DNA of 64,000 nt from Methanomassiliicoccus sp. Its GTDB lineage: Archaea > Thermoplasmatota > Thermoplasmata > Methanomassiliicoccales > Methanomassiliicoccaceae. The translations under genes were made by a program, and so were the position numbers. The stretch spans positions 452,126 through 516,125 of the forward strand of contig JAWQJJ010000002.1 of the NCBI GenBank assembly GCA_033485155.1, in the 5' to 3' direction. The notes beneath the pieces were generated by a model that saw only the letters and a program-made list of their open reading frames with translations, had not been told where the DNA came from and did no database searches. Shown here piece by piece: positions 63,386 to 64,000 of the stretch (the stretch's first letter is position 1; every line of letters starts with the position of its first letter).

Positions 63386-64000
63386 ATGACGGACAACCCG
63401 ACAGAGGAGTCATCGTTGCCTCTTCCCTCCATCGAACCACATCTCGTCCAGCATCAGAAGAGGCGCGGCCCCAGAAAGCTGATTATTGCCGTGGTGGCTA
63501 TAGTGGCCCTCATAATGGTCATCGCCGTCCTGTATTCGGCCTTCGCCCCCACAATAACAGGGCAAACCATACCGACGACGACCACTTCGATCGCCCCGAC
63601 CCCCATATCCACACTAGTGTACAACTATACCGTTACGAACGATAACGGCACCTACAACGTGACCGATACCGATGGTGTGCCATTCTATACCGGCGATGAT
63701 GCTTCCGCAGCCATTCAGACCGCTCTTGACTCAATGACGTCGGAGAGGACGGCGAAAGAAGCCGTCCTGCTAGAAGGCGATTTCATCATCACCGAGACGA
63801 TCCACATTCCCAGCTATACCATCCTGGTGCTGAACGGAACGGTCACATGGGGAAGCGACGAGACCGGATATCTGCTGGCCGCCGAGAACCAGACCTGCTT
63901 CGAGGTCCAGGGGGGGAATTGGGATGGTACTGGCGAGGAGAGGTCCACCACCTCTGATAACAATCCCATGAACCTCGCGAACTGCACCAATATGGTGATC
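63386..64000 (+). CDS. Membrane-anchored surface protein with beta-helix-like domain, partial
   Basis: The frame is open to the right edge (205 residues seen). It begins with a polar cytoplasmic tail, then a transmembrane helix (KLIIAVVAIVALIMVIAVLY) and a Thr/Pro-rich linker. After it come the motif GDDASAAIQTALDSM and VLLEGDFIITETIHIPS, the opening of pectate-lyase-like right-handed beta-helix proteins. Many N-glycosylation sites fit an extracellular location. The substrate is unknown and the catalytic part, if any, lies outside the window. Confidence 0.78.
   Translation, partial: MTDNPTEESSLPLPSIEPHLVQHQKRRGPRKLIIAVVAIVALIMVIAVLYSAFAPTITGQTIPTTTTSIAPTPISTLVYNYTVTNDNGTYNVTDTDGVPFYTGDDASAAIQTALDSMTSERTAKEAVLLEGDFIITETIHIPSYTILVLNGTVTWGSDETGYLLAAENQTCFEVQGGNWDGTGEERSTTSDNNPMNLANCTNMVI

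Overview
The window is from a euryarchaeal genome, most likely of the class Thermoplasmata and possibly close to Methanomassiliicoccales. The evidence is an archaeal RNase P RNA, an Rpo7-Spt4-DUF359-eS24-eS31 gene cluster, deoxyhypusine synthase, an aIF2B-family protein, a Hef-type helicase, an intron-containing tRNA-Arg, and A/T-rich TATA boxes just upstream of starts. The lineage call is inference: no methanogenesis gene lies in the window. TAG ends several clearly complete genes, so it is ordinarily a stop here.

Left part (1-21.7 kb). A class II ribonucleotide reductase enters from the left edge. It is followed by a small ferredoxin, an aIF2B-like protein, a DUF835 protein, the RNase P RNA gene (3180-3481, minus strand), a zinc-ribbon membrane protein, a berberine-bridge-type flavoprotein and a formaldehyde-dehydrogenase-like alcohol dehydrogenase. 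Next come an alkylsulfatase, a broken ferritin-like gene and an intact one. From 12.5 to 20.3 kb five ion-transport genes lie together: a CBS-containing ClC protein, an NhaP-like antiporter, TrkH, TrkA and a KefB-like antiporter. They look like a K+/H+/Cl- homeostasis block.

Middle part (21.77-41.19 kb). This is an integrated genomic island of about 19.4 kb. An intact tRNA-Leu(GAG) gene with a tyrosine integrase directly downstream marks one end. A perfect 67-bp copy of the tRNA 3' part marks the other end in the same orientation. Inside are a PAS histidine kinase with a clipped N-terminus and a receiver protein fused to a kinase that has lost its phospho-acceptor histidine. There is also a large PfkB-like/AAA+/RyR fusion protein, a tandem family of small proteins with one dead copy, two fasciclin proteins, a heliorhodopsin, and scattered gene fragments. 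I recognise no replication, capsid or conjugation genes. The RyR fusion and the heliorhodopsin cargo are the most interesting items in the window.

Right part (41.2-64 kb). This returns to ordinary chromosome. It holds a flavin-binding split-barrel protein, the Hef-like helicase, an FkbM methyltransferase, trehalose-6-phosphate synthase, an isopropylmalate/homoisocitrate dehydrogenase overlapping deoxyhypusine synthase, and a thymidylate-kinase-like gene overlapping a polyprenol-kinase-like gene. A phosphate block follows (PiT transporter, DUF47, double-domain PPK2) with a membrane pyrophosphatase downstream. Then come the transcription/translation cluster, a ProC-like reductase, tRNA-Arg(CCG) with an intron, a 7TM histidine kinase, and surface or membrane proteins. 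The last gene is a beta-helix-like surface protein cut by the window edge.
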